Assembly: GCF_039852015.1 (NCBI RefSeq)
Contig: NZ_CP156628.1
Span: 744,001 to 808,000 of the forward strand
DNA: 64,000 nucleotides
Direction of reading: 5' to 3'
DNA from: Robbsia sp. KACC 23696
GTDB lineage: Bacteria > Pseudomonadota > Gammaproteobacteria > Burkholderiales > Burkholderiaceae
How positions within the stretch are numbered: position 1 is the stretch's first letter; the number at the start of each line of letters is the position of its first letter. The notes under the pieces were generated by a model that was given only the letters and a program-made list of their open reading frames with translations, did not search any database and was not told the DNA's origin. Shown in pieces: positions 1 through 8,612 of this stretch. A program made the position numbers and the translations under genes.

Positions 1-51
1 CACAATATGGATTGAATGTCCACAATGTGGTTATATACAGAGTTCTCGACG

Positions 52-579
52 ATGCCCGATATCCAAAACACCTATCCGCCCATGACCCCCTATCAACTGC
101 CCTTTCCGAAGGAAGCAGCGAAGGAGGTGGTCGTGCCGTTCGCCATTCCGACCGATGAACGGATCTGGGTGCCACAGGCGGAGAACGTGTCGTTCCGCCC
201 GCTCTGCCTGAATGCCTCGCAAGGCTACTGGATGAATCTGCTTCGCGTCCGGAAATCCGGCGTCTTGAGCCGACATCGGCATCCGCAAGGGGTCCATGGC
301 ATGGTCCTGAAGGGGCGATGGAAATACCTTGAGCATGATTGGACTGCAACCGAAGGCAGCTATGTCTACGAGCCGCCGGGCGAAACGCATACCCTCTACG
401 TGCCCGAGGACGTGGAGGAAATGATTACGTATTTCCAGGTCAACGGCGTGATGTTCTATTGCGACCCATTCGGCAATTACACCGGTTACGAAGACGTGTT
501 CACGAAGATCGACATGTGCCGAAAGCATTACGCGGCCGTCGGTCTCGGAGAAGATTACGTCGACCAGTTCATTCGCTGA
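52..579 (+). CDS. cupin-fold dioxygenase-like protein (2,4'-dihydroxyacetophenone dioxygenase family)
   Basis: A 175-residue single-domain cupin, resembling the 2,4'-dihydroxyacetophenone/acetylacetone dioxygenase group, which cleaves C-C bonds using a non-haem metal. The HxH metal motif is visible in SRHRHPQGVHG (about residue 73-83) and the later cupin His in PPGETHTLY. The frame is open from an ATG at 16, but ATG 52 is preferred because it gives the usual family length and a weak AGAG lies about 10 nt upstream. It lies 111 bp before a transporter gene in the same direction. Family assignment is by recognition only; the substrate is unknown, and a non-catalytic ChrR-like cupin is possible. 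Confidence 0.75.
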   Translation: MPDIQNTYPPMTPYQLPFPKEAAKEVVVPFAIPTDERIWVPQAENVSFRPLCLNASQGYWMNLLRVRKSGVLSRHRHPQGVHGMVLKGRWKYLEHDWTATEGSYVYEPPGETHTLYVPEDVEEMITYFQVNGVMFYCDPFGNYTGYEDVFTKIDMCRKHYAAVGLGEDYVDQFIR

Positions 580-657
580 ATCCAGGCGGGCCTTACGCCA
601 CGGTGCGCCCATCCTGGACAGGGCCCTCGCCTGGTCGACGATACAAAAACAAGAAAA

Positions 658-676
658 GCGGCCGCTCGCTGGCCGC
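658..676 (-). terminator. hairpin with A/T tract, terminator-like on the minus strand
   Basis: GCGGCC and GGCCGC arms (6 bp) enclose a 7-nt loop. On the minus strand the hairpin is followed by a T-rich run (complement of the A-rich 643-657), the form of a Rho-independent terminator; on the plus strand it sits just before the AGGAG of the MFS gene. No minus-strand gene needs it, so it may be fortuitous or limit antisense transcription. Confidence 0.3.
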
Positions 677-690
677 CAGAGGAGACATCT

Positions 691-2001
691 ATGCAGCCCA
701 AATCGGCGCGTCTGAAACACACGCAACGGATTGCCGTCCTATTTTTGACGGTTGCCGGCGTAGTGAATTATCTTGACCGCTCGACACTTTCGATCGCCAA
801 TCACTCGGTCAGCCAGGAGCTCCATTTGTCCGGCGCCCAGATCGGCTTGCTGTTATCGGCATTCTCCCTGGCCTATGCGTTTGCGCAATTGCCGGTGGGC
901 GCGCTGCTCGACCGCTTCGGCTCGCGCGTGATGCTCGGGCTCGGGATGTTGGTATGGTCCGTCGCGCAATTGGCCGGCGGTTTCATTCAGACCTTGAATC
1001 ATTTCATCGTCGCGCGCGTGGTCTTGGGTGCAGCGGAAGCCCCGTTGTTTCCTGCCGGCGCGAAAGTCGTCAACGAATGGTTTTCCGTTCATGAACGCGG
1101 TGGCCCGACCGGGACCTTTATCGCCTCGTCGACGATCGCGCCGATGATCGCCCCGCCCCTTCTGACCGTGATCATGTTGTCGCTAGGCTGGCGCACGATG
1201 TTCATCGTCATGGGCGTGCTGGGCATCCTCGTGGCGATCGGGTGGTACCTGATTTATCGCAATCGCGGTGAAGTGACGTTGACCGACGACGAGGTGCGCT
1301 ATCTCGACCAGAACGATGCCGTTCAGGAAAGCCGCGGCGCCGGCCTGAGTTTTGCCGAATGGGGCGGCCTGTTCAAACTGCCGAATACCTGGGGCATGAT
1401 TTTCGGCTTCATGGGCGTCATCTATATGGTCTGGCTCTATCTGACCTGGCTGCCCGGCTATCTGGAAACGGAGCGCCATATCAGCATCGCCCATACCGGC
1501 TGGCTCGTCGCCATTCCCTATATTTTCGGCACCTTGGGCATGGGCGGCAGCGGCCACATCGCCGACTATCTGTTGCGCCGTGGCATGGCACCAATTCGTA
1601 GTCGGAAATGGCCGGTCTGCATCGGCCTGATCGGCGCAGCGGCTTTCACGATTCCAGCGGCATTCACACCGAGCACGGCGCTGGCGATTACCTATATCTC
1701 GCTGGCGATGTTTTTCGTCAATCTCGCCAGCGGCAGCGCGTGGGCGCTCGTGAGCGTTGCCGCACCCCGGCATCTGGTGGCCTCGCTCGGCAGCCTGCAG
1801 AACTTCGGTGGCTATCTGGGCGGGTCGTTTGCGCCCGTCATCACCGGCATCGTCGTCGATCAAACGCATTCCTTCGTCAATGCGCTGTTGATCAGTGCGG
1901 CGATCGCCTTTGCCGCTGCCTTGGTTTATCTCTTCGTCGTACGGGAGGTGGCGCCTGCGAAGTCGGCGGCCCCTCTCGACACGCAACCGTCCAATACCTG
2001 A
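691..2001 (+). CDS. MFS transporter, anion:cation symporter (ACS) family
   Basis: A 436-residue major facilitator with about 12 hydrophobic segments. The signature NYLDRSTLSIA (residues 26-36) at the end of helix 1 is typical of the ACS group (hexuronate, glucarate, galactonate, tartrate or aromatic acid uptake), and the loop 2-3 motif GALLDRFGSR (70-79) is present. The start has a good AGGAG about 8 nt upstream. It is followed after 13 bp by an SDR dehydrogenase, then by an IclR regulator and an enolase-superfamily enzyme, so it most likely imports the acid that those enzymes use. The exact substrate cannot be read from sequence. Confidence 0.88.
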   Translation: MQPKSARLKHTQRIAVLFLTVAGVVNYLDRSTLSIANHSVSQELHLSGAQIGLLLSAFSLAYAFAQLPVGALLDRFGSRVMLGLGMLVWSVAQLAGGFIQTLNHFIVARVVLGAAEAPLFPAGAKVVNEWFSVHERGGPTGTFIASSTIAPMIAPPLLTVIMLSLGWRTMFIVMGVLGILVAIGWYLIYRNRGEVTLTDDEVRYLDQNDAVQESRGAGLSFAEWGGLFKLPNTWGMIFGFMGVIYMVWLYLTWLPGYLETERHISIAHTGWLVAIPYIFGTLGMGGSGHIADYLLRRGMAPIRSRKWPVCIGLIGAAAFTIPAAFTPSTALAITYISLAMFFVNLASGSAWALVSVAAPRHLVASLGSLQNFGGYLGGSFAPVITGIVVDQTHSFVNALLISAAIAFAAALVYLFVVREVAPAKSAAPLDTQPSNT

Positions 2002-2014
2002 AGCGAAATTCGAC

Positions 2015-2743
2015 ATGACTTTTCAAGACAATCTTCTGCAAGGCAAGGTCGCCCTGGTCACGGGCGGGCTTTCCGGAATCGGTGCAGCAATCGCAAACGC
2101 ATTGTCACAGCTCGGCGCTACCGTCGTGGCTGCCGGCCTGCCCTTGCCATCCGATGTACCCGACCCGCTGGACGCCGGCGTCGAACAGCGCCGCTTGGAT
2201 GTCCGGTCCAGCGCGAGCGTGACGGAGGTCCTCAAGCCCTTCGAGCAGCTCGACATCCTCGTCAACTGCGCCGGGGTGATCCGCCGCATCGAGGAACACA
2301 AAATCGAGGTCTTCCAGGATGTGCTCGACATCAATCTGAACGGGACGATGCGCGTATGCACCGAAGCGCGCGCGCTGCTTGCCGCCTCGTCGGGATGCAT
2401 TGTCAATACCGCATCGATGCTCAGCTTTTTCGGGGGCGGCCTGGTGCCGGCCTACAGCGCCAGCAAGGGCGCCATCGCGCAGCTGACGAAGTCGCTGGCG
2501 ATCGCCTATGCCGCGGACGGGATTCGCGTCAACGCCATCGCGCCGGGCTGGATCGCGACACCATTGACGCAGGCGCTCCAGGACAACGACGGTCGGTCAA
2601 AGGAGATCCTCGCCCGCACGCCGCTCGGACGCTGGGGCAAACCCGAGGAAGTCGCGCAAGCAGCCGTCTTCCTCTGCACGCCGGCAGCCGCCTTCATGAC
2701 CGCCGCGATCATGCCCGTCGACGGCGGCTATCTGGTGGCGTAA
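2015..2743 (+). CDS. short-chain dehydrogenase/reductase (SDR)
   Basis: A 242-residue classical SDR. The NAD(P)-binding motif TGGLSGIG (16-23), NCAGV (84-88), catalytic Ser134, Tyr147 and Lys151 (YSASK) are all present, so it should be an active oxidoreductase of an alcohol or keto group. The open frame extends upstream into the transporter, but ATG 2015 gives the normal N-terminus. It sits 13 bp after the MFS gene and probably shares its transcript; a role in oxidising a sugar acid or related hydroxy acid fits the neighbours. Confidence 0.88.
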   Translation: MTFQDNLLQGKVALVTGGLSGIGAAIANALSQLGATVVAAGLPLPSDVPDPLDAGVEQRRLDVRSSASVTEVLKPFEQLDILVNCAGVIRRIEEHKIEVFQDVLDINLNGTMRVCTEARALLAASSGCIVNTASMLSFFGGGLVPAYSASKGAIAQLTKSLAIAYAADGIRVNAIAPGWIATPLTQALQDNDGRSKEILARTPLGRWGKPEEVAQAAVFLCTPAAAFMTAAIMPVDGGYLVA

Positions 2744-2844
2744 GGGAGGAAACGCCGCGGCCGGCGCTCCGTCCCGCGGCATCGGGGCGACGGGCATTCA
2801 GCGATCTACCCGTTAAAGACGGTCGCGGATGCGAGGCCAGTACA

Positions 2845-3702
2845 ATGCGCTTATCGCTTTTGCTTCCGGGATGCTCCGCACCAACGATGTCGACCTCCGA
2901 ATTCGAACCCTCTCCTCCTCACGCCGCCGACCAGAAAGGGGTTGCCGGCGCCGCCGCTTTCTCGAAATTCATCGCCGTGCTCCAGTTGATCGCGGACGCC
3001 GAGGAACCCGCCACCATCGCACGGCTGACGTCCGCGAGCGGCTATCCCAGAACCACCGTGCATCGCATCGTCTCGGCGCTGCAGGCGGAAGGCATGGTCG
3101 AGCCGACGCCGAATGGCAATAGCTTCAAGTTAGGGACGCGCCTGATCAGCCTGGCCAGTCGCAGTTGGGAGCGCTCCGATCTGCGCGTCGCCGCCGTCGA
3201 TGCTTTGATTGCGCTACGCGATCACACTGCCGAGACGGTCCATCTGGCGGTCCCCAGCGATCTCGGAATGGTGTATATCGAAAAACTCGAAAGCCCGCAT
3301 GCGGTACGCATGGCATCGCGCATTGGCACGCGCGTGTCGATGGTCTCGAGTTCGGTCGGGAAGGCCTATCTTTCGACCCTCGACAGTGCGGAACGCGATG
3401 CGCTTCTCGCCAAAGCCGTTTTTCAGCGCTACACGCCCCATACGTTGATGGATGTCGCGTTGCTTCGCCAGGATCTGTTGCTGACGCGCGAGCGCGGCTA
3501 TGCGGAAGACCGCGAGGAAAACGAAATCGCGATTTTCTGTTACGGCGCCCCCATACGCGGCAGCGACAACCGCACCATCGGCTGCGTCAGTATCAGCATG
3601 CCGACCTACCGACACGAGGCGAGCGACCACCGGCGTTACACCGAACCGCTGCTCGCCGCCTGCCGCGCCATCGCAAGCCGGCTCGGACCGGCGATGGGCT
3701 GA
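2845..3702 (+). CDS. IclR family transcriptional regulator
   Basis: A 285-residue regulator with an N-terminal winged HTH (about residues 32-95, including SGYPRTTVHRIVSAL) and a C-terminal IclR effector domain. IclR proteins usually control the adjacent catabolic genes. Two starts are plausible: ATG 2845 has GAGG 8 nt upstream and is chosen; ATG 2887 (MSTSEFEP) gives a shorter tail and is possible. It lies between the SDR and the enolase-superfamily gene in the same direction. Confidence 0.88.
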   Translation: MRLSLLLPGCSAPTMSTSEFEPSPPHAADQKGVAGAAAFSKFIAVLQLIADAEEPATIARLTSASGYPRTTVHRIVSALQAEGMVEPTPNGNSFKLGTRLISLASRSWERSDLRVAAVDALIALRDHTAETVHLAVPSDLGMVYIEKLESPHAVRMASRIGTRVSMVSSSVGKAYLSTLDSAERDALLAKAVFQRYTPHTLMDVALLRQDLLLTRERGYAEDREENEIAIFCYGAPIRGSDNRTIGCVSISMPTYRHEASDHRRYTEPLLAACRAIASRLGPAMG

Positions 3703-3744
3703 GGCGGCGCCGCGCATCGTGTTTTATCTTGCAGGAGACGCAGA

Positions 3745-4881
3745 ATGCGCATTACCGAAGTACGCACGCACTTGCTGGAAGCCCCGTTGTCGGAGCCCTT
3801 CGCCTATTCGCGCGCGTGGTACGCGTCGCGCACGGCCATGCTCGTCGAGATCACCACCGATACCGGCGTGACGGGATGGGGCGAATGCTACGGCCCGGCC
3901 CGCATGACGCAAGCGATCGTCCAGGCCATGAAACCTTGGTTGATCGGCGCCAATCCATTGCATACGGAACGGATCTGGCAGCAAATCTACGCGGATTTGC
4001 GCGATCATGGTCAAAAAGGACTGCTGATCGAGGCGCTGAGCGGCATCGATATCGCTTTATGGGACGTAAAGGGCAAGCATTTCCAAGTGCCGATCTACGA
4101 CCTGCTCGGCGGCCCGGTGCGGACTGCCGTGCAATGCTACGCCACCGGCTTGTATCGCCGCAAGCAGGGCAATCCGCTCGATTATCTGACGGAAGAAGCT
4201 GTAGGCTATGTCGAAGAGGGCTTTCACGCGGTGAAATTGAAAGTGGGCTTCGGTATCGCCGATGACATCGCCGCGGTGCGCGCCGTACGGGCCGCCATCG
4301 GTCCGGATATCGGCCTGATGATCGATGCGAACCATGCCTACGATGCAGTCGCGGCGATTCAACTGGGTCGCGCTGTGGAAGACCAGAACATCGCCTGGTT
4401 CGAGGAGCCGGTGCCGCCGGAAGACCTGCACGGCTATCGATCGGTGAAGGCTGCCCTGTCGATCCCGATCGCGGGCGGCGAGTGTGAATTTACCCGTTTC
4501 GGATTCCGCGATGTCTTCGTCGGTCATGCACTCGACATCGTGCAACCCGATACCTGTGCGGCGGGCGGCATTACCGAATGCAAAAAAATCGCCGATATGG
4601 CGGCGACGTTCGGCATCCGCTATAACCCGCATGTATGGGGCACCGGGATCGGTATTGCCGCGTCGTTGCAACTGATGGCGACGCTCCCGACGCATACGCC
4701 CACCGCGCTATCGTCACAGGCACCGATTCTGGAACTGGATCAGACGGAACATCCGATTCGGCATGCCATCCTGACCCAGCCATTGGTGCACACCCGCGGC
4801 GGCCTGGCGATTCCGGCAGGCCCGGGGCTGGGGATCGACATCAACCGCGATGCACTGGACGCGTTTCGGGCGAGCGCGTAA
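3745..4881 (+). CDS. mandelate racemase/muconate lactonizing enzyme (enolase superfamily)
   Basis: A 378-residue enolase-superfamily member with the complete active site: KLK (164-166) base, metal ligands Asp194 (DANH), Glu220 (FEEP) and Glu246 (GGECE), and His296 in HVWGTG. Such enzymes abstract a proton alpha to a carboxylate, commonly to dehydrate sugar acids (galactarate, glucarate, rhamnonate) or to racemize or cycloisomerize acids. A strong AGGAG precedes the start. With the ACS transporter, SDR and IclR upstream, an acid-sugar dehydratase is the best guess; the exact reaction is unknown. Confidence 0.87.
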   Translation: MRITEVRTHLLEAPLSEPFAYSRAWYASRTAMLVEITTDTGVTGWGECYGPARMTQAIVQAMKPWLIGANPLHTERIWQQIYADLRDHGQKGLLIEALSGIDIALWDVKGKHFQVPIYDLLGGPVRTAVQCYATGLYRRKQGNPLDYLTEEAVGYVEEGFHAVKLKVGFGIADDIAAVRAVRAAIGPDIGLMIDANHAYDAVAAIQLGRAVEDQNIAWFEEPVPPEDLHGYRSVKAALSIPIAGGECEFTRFGFRDVFVGHALDIVQPDTCAAGGITECKKIADMAATFGIRYNPHVWGTGIGIAASLQLMATLPTHTPTALSSQAPILELDQTEHPIRHAILTQPLVHTRGGLAIPAGPGLGIDINRDALDAFRASA

Positions 4882-4912
4882 TTCGCGGCGGCAAGCGTTG
4901 GAAGGCAATGAC

Positions 4913-4927
4913 GACGGCGAGGCCGTC
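4913..4927. terminator. possible bidirectional terminator between convergent genes
   Basis: GACGGC and GCCGTC arms with a 3-nt loop lie in the 51-bp gap between the convergent enolase-superfamily and MRJP genes. There is no clear U tract, so this is a weak call. Confidence 0.3.
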
Positions 4928-4932
4928 ATCGC

Positions 4933-6090
4933 TCACCGTCCTGTGACCGCGTCGCCCAATGCGATGCCGTCGAAATGCTTGGGCAGGTCGATCGCGTAGA
5001 TCGCGAAAGGATTGGCCACGGCATCCGCAGCGTCCCTCCCGCTTGGTGGCAACGGCCGCTTCACCGGAATGTAAAGACGCCTGTCGGCACCGATAAACGC
5101 GCCATCGGGTCTGATCAGCGCAGGGTCGGAAGCGATGATGGCCGTGCGCCCCGTCGGCGAAAGCACGGTGATGTGATGCGTGACGGTCTCGCAAAAATAG
5201 ACATTGCCGAGCGAGTCCATCGCGCATCCGCCGGAAAACGCATTTTCGTAGACCCGTTCCACATGCGCCGCCAGGTCCGCATCGGACAGACGCGCGTCGT
5301 TCAGGAACCGTGTTCGTATCCGGTAAAACGGTCCGGTTGGCGCGGCCCAATAAAGCCACTGTCCATCCGCCGTGATTTCGAGCAAATCGCTGTTGGGCGG
5401 GTGGAAGACCGCATTGCCTTTGATGTGCGCAAGTATCTCGGGGACATGCGTCAGTGACGCCTTCGTCACCGTTTGGCCCGACAGGCGTCGCCGCGTCGTT
5501 CCGGTCTTCCTGTCATGCACGATGATGCCGCCAAGGCCGGAATCGCTGATGTACATCGTCGTACCGTGAAACCGCAAATCGTTCATCTGCGCGCCGGGCG
5601 GCAAAATCGACTCGTCGAACCGGAGCACCGTGAGCACGTTGCCCGATATCGGATCGAGTTGAATCAGCTTTTGCGCATCGAAGGCCAGCGTTTCATTGAT
5701 ACCTGGAAAAACCCCCGGACTCAGGCTGCCTTGATCGACGCACCACACGCTATCGTCGGCGAAGATATGCACCGAATTCAGGTACACGAACGCCATGCGT
5801 CCATCGTCGCCGGGCTTCCAGTCGTTCCAGGCATTTCCTGGAAACGCGGACAGCGCGCCGTCGCGATCGCGTCGCGCTAAAGACGGCGTTGCCGTGTCAC
5901 GTGCATAGCGCGGCAAGCCAAGGAAAAGCGTGTTGTTGCGCGTCAACGCAACCTGATTGGCCATCCATGGCGATCTTGCCGCCACCTTCAACGGCAACGG
6001 TCCGCTCGACGCGACGGCGCTGCCGGCTGCGATGGACAGCCCTGCAAAACCGGCCATTTTGAGAAATTCACGCCGTACGTGTTTCGTCAT
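4933..6090 (-). CDS. Tat-exported MRJP/Yellow-family beta-propeller protein
   Basis: A 385-residue protein with a twin-arginine signal (RREFLKMAGFAG near residues 7-18), so it should act folded in the periplasm. The body resembles bacterial members of the major royal jelly/Yellow family (also labelled L-dopachrome tautomerase-related), six-bladed propellers related to SMP-30 lactonases; WCVDQGS and MNDLRF are typical segments. Start 6090 has GGAG about 8 nt upstream; a longer frame to 6141 is not needed. It is convergent with the enolase-superfamily gene. A lactonase-like or ligand-binding role is possible but unproven. Confidence 0.75.
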   Translation of the reverse strand: MTKHVRREFLKMAGFAGLSIAAGSAVASSGPLPLKVAARSPWMANQVALTRNNTLFLGLPRYARDTATPSLARRDRDGALSAFPGNAWNDWKPGDDGRMAFVYLNSVHIFADDSVWCVDQGSLSPGVFPGINETLAFDAQKLIQLDPISGNVLTVLRFDESILPPGAQMNDLRFHGTTMYISDSGLGGIIVHDRKTGTTRRRLSGQTVTKASLTHVPEILAHIKGNAVFHPPNSDLLEITADGQWLYWAAPTGPFYRIRTRFLNDARLSDADLAAHVERVYENAFSGGCAMDSLGNVYFCETVTHHITVLSPTGRTAIIASDPALIRPDGAFIGADRRLYIPVKRPLPPSGRDAADAVANPFAIYAIDLPKHFDGIALGDAVTGR

Positions 6091-6152
6091 TCGAGGCACT
6101 CCATGAAAAGCCGGCGCCGCGGTCGTGGCGCGGCGGCGCACACCGCCTCCAT

Positions 6153-7271
6153 TTACTGCGCCGATGCCTTGCCCGGGCCCTTATAGCGCGACAGCCAATA
6201 GCTGTATTGCGTCGGGAGCACGGTCGACGGTTCGGATTCGCCAAGTGCCAAGGCGATTTGATAGGGGTAATGCGGGTCGGCCAGATGGGCGCGCGCGATC
6301 ATGACGAGATCCATCTGCTTGTCGGCCACCACGCGCTCCGCGGTATGCGGGTCATCGATACACCAGCCCGATGCAACCGGAATACCGGCCTCGTCGCGAA
6401 CACGCTGTGCGACAGGTGCCAAGAAAGCCTGCGTGCCCCATGGCACCTTGCCACCGGGGATCACGAAATTGATGCTCACATTGAGGAGGTCGAGTCCTCC
6501 TGTCCGCATTTTCTTGATCAAGGCGATAGACTCGGCCAGCGTTTCCTCGTCGCGTCCATCGTATTCGATCACGCCGAAACGGGCGGTCAAGGGCAGATGC
6601 TCCGGCCATACTTCCCGCACGGCAGCCAAGGTTTCCAACAGGAAGCGCCCCCGATTATCGACGCTGCCTCCATATTGGTCGTTCCGTTGGTTGCTATAGG
6701 CGGAGAAGAAGCTTTGCGCCAGATAGCCGTGTGCGAAGTGCAATTCGAGCCACTCGAAGCCGGCCGTGCGCGCACGACGGGCCGCGGCGACGAAGTCCGC
6801 TTTGACGCGCGCAATATCGTCGAGCGTCATCGCTTCCGGGACGCGCGACAAGCCGCCGCCAAATGCGATCGCCGACGGCGCGATCGGTTGCCAGCCATTC
6901 GGCGCGCCCGCCGGAATGTGGTCATCGCCTTCCCACGGCACGTTGGCGCTGGCTTTCCGACCCGCATGACCGATCTGGATACCCGGAACCGCACCGGCCC
7001 CCTTGATCGCGGCAGCGATACGCGCCAAGCCGGGAATGTGCGCATCGCTCCACAATCCGGTACATCCCGGCGTGATACGACCTTCCGGCGAAACGGCCGT
7101 TGCCTCGACGATCACGAGCCCGGCACCGCCGCGTGCCAGCGACTGATAGTGGGTGTGGTGCCAATCGCCGGTCATCCCGTCCACAGCGCTGTACTGACAC
7201 ATCGGCGGTACGGCGATGCGGTTGCGCAACGTGACGTCTTTGAGGCTGAACGACGTGAATAAAGCGGACAT
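6153..7271 (-). CDS. NADH:flavin oxidoreductase, YqjM-type old yellow enzyme
   Basis: A 372-residue FMN-dependent ene-reductase of the classical-like (YqjM/thermophilic) OYE group, reducing activated C=C bonds with NAD(P)H. Visible marks are the redox-sensing Cys25 in PPMCQY, GHAGRKA and HFAHGYLAQSFF. A good AGGAG lies upstream. It is closely similar along its length to a second OYE in this window (29940-31040). Here it follows the MRJP gene by 62 bp and precedes an MDR oxidoreductase; both enzymes act on enones or quinones. Confidence 0.9.
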   Translation of the reverse strand: MSALFTSFSLKDVTLRNRIAVPPMCQYSAVDGMTGDWHHTHYQSLARGGAGLVIVEATAVSPEGRITPGCTGLWSDAHIPGLARIAAAIKGAGAVPGIQIGHAGRKASANVPWEGDDHIPAGAPNGWQPIAPSAIAFGGGLSRVPEAMTLDDIARVKADFVAAARRARTAGFEWLELHFAHGYLAQSFFSAYSNQRNDQYGGSVDNRGRFLLETLAAVREVWPEHLPLTARFGVIEYDGRDEETLAESIALIKKMRTGGLDLLNVSINFVIPGGKVPWGTQAFLAPVAQRVRDEAGIPVASGWCIDDPHTAERVVADKQMDLVMIARAHLADPHYPYQIALALGESEPSTVLPTQYSYWLSRYKGPGKASAQ

Positions 7272-7370
7272 ATCGACTCCTGATCGATACGGCCCGACGG
7301 ATTACCGACGGGCCAGGTGAGTGTATTGGCGCTGCGCGTAATGCGCGCCGACGTGCTTACTCTGACGTGC

Positions 7371-8408
7371 TCAAGCAGGCAGGCCATGTGGCGGATCGTT
7401 TGCTTCCGGCCGCACACGCACCAAGGCCTTGCCGGAGAACTGGCGGTTTCGCAGATCTTCCAAGCATTGCGGCAGCACATCGAAAGGCCGTACCACGCGG
7501 GCTTCGGGCGACAACACGCCGGCGGCGATCTGCTGCAGCATCTGTTCGCCGGCGGCAACGAGGCGCGACCATGCTTCGTCGTCGCCGTAGACATGCAATG
7601 CGCCCAATGCCACTTCATGCATCGACAGCGTGCGTCCGAATGGCGGACAGACCCATTCGGCGGGGCGTCCCTGGATGCAGACGAGGTGACCGTTCGCAAG
7701 CAAGCTGTCCGCCATACGCGCCGCGTGTTCCGCGTTCACGCTGTCGATCACCGCATGGAAACGCTGCTGGCCGGTCTGCAGCGGTGCGTCCTCGGCCGGG
7801 GAGGCCAGACAGGCGGCCGCACCGAGTGTCCGCAGACGATCCCAGTGTCGGGGATGCGCCATCGCCGTGACGATGAAGCCGCGCATCGCGGCGAATTGCA
7901 CCAGATAGTTGCCAACGGCGCCGCCGGCGCCGGAGATCAACACCGGCTGGTCGCGTTGCACCGGCACCTTTTCGATGGCCAGAAAAGCCGTCAACGCGGA
8001 ACAAGGGACGCTGGCCGCCATCTCGAAGTCGACGGCATCGGGCACACGCAGCAGCGCGCGCGCATCCACGGCAGTGAATTCCGCGAAACTCCCCGGCTTT
8101 TGCAAGTTCGTGTGATACGCGACGCGGCGTCCTATCCAGGCCGCCGAAACGTCTGCGCCGACGGACACGACGTCGCCGGCGGCATCGACGCCAGGAATAT
8201 GGCCCTCGCGCCACCCTTCCGGCGCGCTTTCGATCAGCTTCCAGTCGACCGGATTCAAGCCGATCACCGCATTGCGCACCAAGACTTGCCCGTTTGCCGG
8301 CGTTGGCAGCGCCATGCGCTGCAAGGTCAAGGTACGCGGCGCGCCGTTCCTTACCCAGGTCCACGCCCGGTGATGGCTCGGCAGCGGATGGGTCAATGTC
8401 TGATTCAT
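7371..8408 (-). CDS. zinc-independent MDR alcohol dehydrogenase / quinone oxidoreductase
   Basis: A 345-residue medium-chain dehydrogenase/reductase with the cofactor motif ISGAGGAVGNYL near residue 170. At the usual zinc-Cys position the sequence reads NPVDWK, as in quinone oxidoreductases, so it is probably zinc-independent and reduces quinones or enones with NADPH. It is transcribed toward the OYE gene, with about 100 bp between them. Two inverted repeats about 80-130 bp upstream (8488-8540) may be operator sites. Confidence 0.83.
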   Translation of the reverse strand: MNQTLTHPLPSHHRAWTWVRNGAPRTLTLQRMALPTPANGQVLVRNAVIGLNPVDWKLIESAPEGWREGHIPGVDAAGDVVSVGADVSAAWIGRRVAYHTNLQKPGSFAEFTAVDARALLRVPDAVDFEMAASVPCSALTAFLAIEKVPVQRDQPVLISGAGGAVGNYLVQFAAMRGFIVTAMAHPRHWDRLRTLGAAACLASPAEDAPLQTGQQRFHAVIDSVNAEHAARMADSLLANGHLVCIQGRPAEWVCPPFGRTLSMHEVALGALHVYGDDEAWSRLVAAGEQMLQQIAAGVLSPEARVVRPFDVLPQCLEDLRNRQFSGKALVRVRPEANDPPHGLPA

Positions 8409-8487
8409 AAGAGTGGATTGCCTAACAGATCCGCCGCGGCCCCGCAGGTCAGGGGCCGCCGGCGCAGTGGATCGTACAAGGTTAGGC

Positions 8488-8540
8488 TAGTTCCGCTCGC
8501 ACGGGAACTAATGGAGAGTTATCGTTTCGATAAAACTCTC
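8488..8540. promoter_or_regulatory. two adjacent inverted repeats upstream of the MDR gene
   Basis: TAGTTCC (8488-8494) and GGAACTA (8504-8510) are perfect 7-bp arms around 9 nt. A second stem follows: GAGAGTTATCG (8514-8524) pairs with CGATAAAACTCTC (8528-8540) with a 2-nt bulge. They lie between the UbiX-like gene end and the MDR gene start, both on the minus strand, so they may be an operator for the MDR gene and/or a terminator for the UbiX-like gene. Confidence 0.4.
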
Positions 8541-8612
8541 TTATGTAAGGCGCGGCGACGAGTCTGCTGCGCGCTTACAGGAGAAAAACGAAGCCGGGCA
8601 GATATCGGGGGC

